From Apostichopus japonicus (taxonomy: Eukaryota > Echinodermata > Holothuroidea > Aspidochirotida > Stichopodidae), in contig NC_092572.1 in assembly GCF_037975245.1 (NCBI RefSeq), positions 22,310,489 to 22,374,488 of the forward strand: a DNA stretch of 64,000 bases, read 5' to 3'. Made by a program: the position numbers and the translations under genes. Below the pieces are notes generated by a model. It saw only the letters and a program-made list of their open reading frames with translations. It searched no databases and had not been told where the DNA came from. Below are positions 61,141 through 64,000 of the stretch, in pieces. Position 1 is the first letter of the stretch; each line of letters begins with the position of its first letter.

Positions 61141-61554
61141 ATTTCTTGGCATGGAGGTGCAGTGGCCTGCTTTTGGGCCCCTGGGGAGGTCAAGGGGAAA
61201 GCACCACAGAAGATTGGCAGATTTCTTGGCATGGAGGTGCAGGGGCCTGCTTTTGGGCCCTGGGGAAGTCAAGGGGGAAGCATCACAGAAGGTTGGCAGA
61301 TTTCTTGGCATGGAGGTGCAGGGGCCTGCATTGGGCCCTGGGGTAGGTCAAGGGGGAAGCACCACAGAAGATTGGCAGATTTCTTGGCATGGAGGTGCAG
61401 TGGCCTGCTTTTGGGCCCCTGGGAGGTCAAGGGGGAAGCACCACAAACGGTTTGCAGACTTCTTGGCATGGAGGTGCAGTCGCCTGCTTTTGGGCCCCTG
61501 GGAGGTCAAGGGGGAAGCACCACAGACACTTTGCAGATTTCTTGGATTTCTTGG
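61141..61554. repeat. 80-bp minisatellite, about 5 copies
   Basis: Unit: TTTCTTGGCATGGAGGTGCA, GTGGCCTGCTTTTGGGCCCC, TGGGAGGTCAAGGGGGAAGC, ACCACAGAAGATTGGCAGA. Unit starts at 61142, 61223, 61301, 61380 and about 61459. More GC-rich than its surroundings. Several frames stay open across it on both strands, without domain content. Confidence 0.92.
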
Positions 61555-62907
61555 CTTCAGTAGTTCACTGTGTGGAAGTTTGGATGAGAAAGGGTTTGGA
61601 ATATGCAATGGTTTGGATAATATGTACACACACCCTCTTAGATTGAAGCGGTATTATTTATAGACCAACATACAGTATATAAAGAGTGACTTTGTAAATT
61701 ATCCAGCCTTTCTATCTTGTATGCTAAAAATATTACATTAGTAAGCAATTAAAACAATGTCTTTAAAATAAAAAAGACCAACAAAAATATGCCACTTTCA
61801 AATGGAGAGGATATAAAATAATGATAAACTCACTTGTTCTCAAACACCCTGAATCTAAGATAAGTTTGAGTCCAAGTGCTACTATAGCCCCTTGTGTTTT
61901 AAATCTCCCTTCTGCAATTTTTCTCTTTTGCTAATTACTATCTGACATTGTGAATTGAAAATATTACTGGCATTCTGAAGCAGTGCCTCTCTCTCTGTCA
62001 AATTGAATTATTCTGACATATTTTGATAGAATTTTCATTTCTGTTAGCCAAAGAAATGAAAGTTTGAAATACAAGGGTTGAAAACACCTGGTCGCTAGAA
62101 TCTGATTGGCTGGTCACTGGGTGGAAGACATGGGTTGTGTTTAATCATACATGAACAGACTTCCTCTATATAATTTCCCAATATGCTGTGTAGAGGCTGG
62201 TTGGGAAACGAACAGTTATTTGTAGTCACCAGAATCATATTCATTATGATTTGCCTTTCAATCGGGTCCTCAAGTTCTGTCTATTAGAGGCAGCTTTGTT
62301 TTAATCCATCGTAATTCAAACAGTCTTTACTCACCCAGAACAAATTCATTTAACTCAATGCTTAATGCAATATAATAATAACAAAATACAGATGCAAAAA
62401 CTTGAATAATTTTGTGTATCTTGTTCTCTGTCTCTCTCTCTCTCTCTCTCTCTTAATGTGGGGCACTATCGTACAACACTGAACAAAATTCACAGAACCG
62501 CTCTCAGCTCGAAAGCTTATCAATTCAAATACACGGATTTTTTATCCTCATCATTCCCAAGAGAGTGTTGATATAGAAAGTAAAACCCAAAATATTATAA
62601 AGGGCTGTTTTTATACCTCTCTTTATTTCAAAGCACTCAGGGATTTCCTTTTCTTCAAAGGGATTTCCTTTCTTGTAGATGTCTTTTAGAAACTTGAGCT
62701 TTTCTAGCTGTGAAGCTTTTTTTTTATGTTGAAAAATATGCAGTATGACTGTAATTGTTAAAAGCAAAAGGATGAAAATGTTTTACCTGAGCAAATTTAG
62801 TGTTCTGTCTAAAATGCTTGAACAAGTATTCTGTCTGGAACAAAACAGGCAATGGGTTTCAGAACGGCCTAACATTTTAAAACAATGATTTCACATTTCT
62901 TTTTTAG
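61555..62907. other. Robo intron, gene-free stretch
   Basis: A (TC)n microsatellite lies at 62424-62453. No exon recognised. A possible branch site CTAAC and a T-rich tract precede 62908. Confidence 0.5.
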
Positions 62908-62945
62908 AACCATCATCGATATCTTTGATTGAGAGGCCTCAATAG
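62908..62945 (+). other. candidate Ig3 exon start, closed by a stop
   Basis: Follows a good acceptor (CTAAC about 35 nt upstream, then TTTCTTTTTTAG). Spliced in phase 1 from Ig2b it reads EPSSISLIERPQ and then TAG. The PSSISLIERPQ string looks like the first strand of an Ig domain, as at the start of Robo Ig3, and it sits where Ig3 is due. Sequence immediately downstream becomes the 12-bp microsatellite. It could be a disrupted Ig3 exon, an alternative terminal exon, or chance. Confidence 0.3.
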
Positions 62946-62973
62946 ATTATCTCTCTTTAGTGTGGAAAGCAAT

Positions 62974-63340
62974 ATGTATATCTATGTATATAGATCTATT
63001 TATATCTCTATGTATATCTCTATATATATCTCTATGTATATCTCTATATATATCTCTATATATATCTCTATGTATATCTCTATATATATCTCTATATATA
63101 TCTCTATGTATATCTCTATGTATATCTCTATGTATATCTCTATGTATATCTCTATATATATCTCTATATATATCTCTATGTATATCTCTATGTATATCTC
63201 TATGTATATCTCTATGTATATCTCTATATATATCTCTATGTATATCTCTATATATATCTCTATATATATCTCTATGTATATCTCTATATATATCTCTATA
63301 TATATCTCTATGTATATCTCTTTTTATATCTCTATATCTA
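62974..63340. repeat. 12-bp microsatellite ATCTCTATGTAT / ATCTCTATATAT
   Basis: About 30 units mixing two versions of the 12-mer. Period divisible by three, hence open frames of ISMY-type or RDIH-type repeats on both strands. Not coding. Confidence 0.96.
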
Positions 63341-64000
63341 AACAAACTGGATCAAATGTTACTGTCTGATGTACATTTTATTTAATTTTGCGATTCTCTG
63401 AGTCGAGTCTTGACTCGCTAAATTGCTTCCGTTTTCCGTCCGTCCGTTATATCTCGTTCGTCTATGTCTTCCTCATACAGAGGAGAATGTTCAAATCCTT
63501 TGTTCAGAATCAGGATCTACTGGACAGAAATAATGTCCGTGGATCTCAGGAATTAATCACACCTGGTTAGAACTAACTGCCTTAGACATCAATGCCTGGA
63601 GTAGTAGTCCATAATGAGAAATTCCCCCATTTGCATCTCGGAGTAACTGGCACAAAGACACCTCACTTCTGTTGACTTAAAATTATGGTAGCGGATAAAC
63701 GGAATCGTCCAATGTGTGTTCACCGAAGCAGACTGATTGAGCTGATTGGCACCTACCTGAACTCATGACTGATAATAATAAGAATGAGTAACATTAGTGA
63801 CTGATAGATAAACCAGGTGGACGACTACCCATTTAGATCTCAGAGTTGTTGACGATGACAGCTTCGGGCAAATGATTCCAAGGCCCATCATTCTTTAAAG
63901 GAACTCTCATGTTTTATTCTCACACCATTTGCAAAAATCATGTAAACGACAAAGACATTTCCGACCGTTACATTCGACGATCTCTCATGGTTCTCAGACT
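63341..64000. other. end of window, non-coding
   Basis: No exon with consistent splice signals. Directly after the microsatellite the + strand reads KQTGSNVTV, stop, CTF, reminiscent of an Ig B-strand with its cysteine but not continued by Ig-like sequence. Confidence 0.45.

Noticed and set aside
61105-61663. 152- and 170-residue frames
   Set aside because: Overlapping frames of the 80-bp tandem repeat; no start, splice or domain evidence.
62929-63385. Ile/Ser/Tyr- or Arg/Asp/His-rich repeat proteins
   Set aside because: Products of the 12-bp microsatellite in several frames.

Overview
The window is animal nuclear DNA: AT-rich, rich in introns and dense in repeats. It has no prokaryotic gene layout, and almost all long open frames are by-products of simple repeats. 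The only protein-coding gene I can support is a roundabout (Robo) axon-guidance receptor on the + strand. It is represented by four short exons coding for immunoglobulin (Ig) domains 1 and 2. The protein is clearly Robo but divergent from vertebrates. With the AGGTCA-type tandem repeats and the transposon termini seen here, this points to a marine invertebrate, most likely a non-chordate deuterostome such as an echinoderm. The species assignment is inference.

Gene layout: exon Ig1a (10041-10174), exon Ig1b (19159-19342), exon Ig2a (56530-56720) and exon Ig2b (57320-57413). All four have GT/AG junctions and fully compatible phases: each Ig domain is a phase 1-1 module split by one internal phase-0 intron. 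Introns are about 9.0, 37.2 and 0.6 kb. The signal-peptide exon is not recognisable upstream of 10041. A candidate start of an Ig3 exon (62908) carries a stop after 12 codons and abuts a large microsatellite, so the true Ig3 exon is probably beyond the window or disrupted.

The rest is intron or 5' flank filled with mobile elements and tandem repeats. There are five small hAT-like DNA elements; four have exact 8-bp target-site duplications and one has an imperfect one (12157-12508, 12568-12885, 17227-17515, 28946-30759, 35549-36094). Two TTAA-flanked MITE families are present (9489-9863 with 27926-28210; 31713-32533 with 33304-33927). A long-TIR element (41051-41594) retains what looks like the 3' end of a coding region. 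There is also a foldback element inside a (TA)n tract (47791-47915) and a tRNA-derived SINE with conserved hairpins (2076-2310, fragment at 57072-57127).

Major tandem arrays: 42 bp (7279-7537), 30 bp (18197-19101), about 115-156 bp with a nested 10-mer (23310-24829), 34 bp (35071-36147), 64 bp (37582-38520), 80 bp (61141-61554) and a 12-bp microsatellite (62974-63340). Several sit close to exons; the 30-bp array ends 57 bp before Ig1b. I found no new multi-gene system. The most notable points are the MITE/direct-repeat structure at the Ig1a acceptor, the minisatellite frame running toward Ig1b, the candidate interrupted Ig3 exon, and the mobile elements with retained coding or RNA structure.
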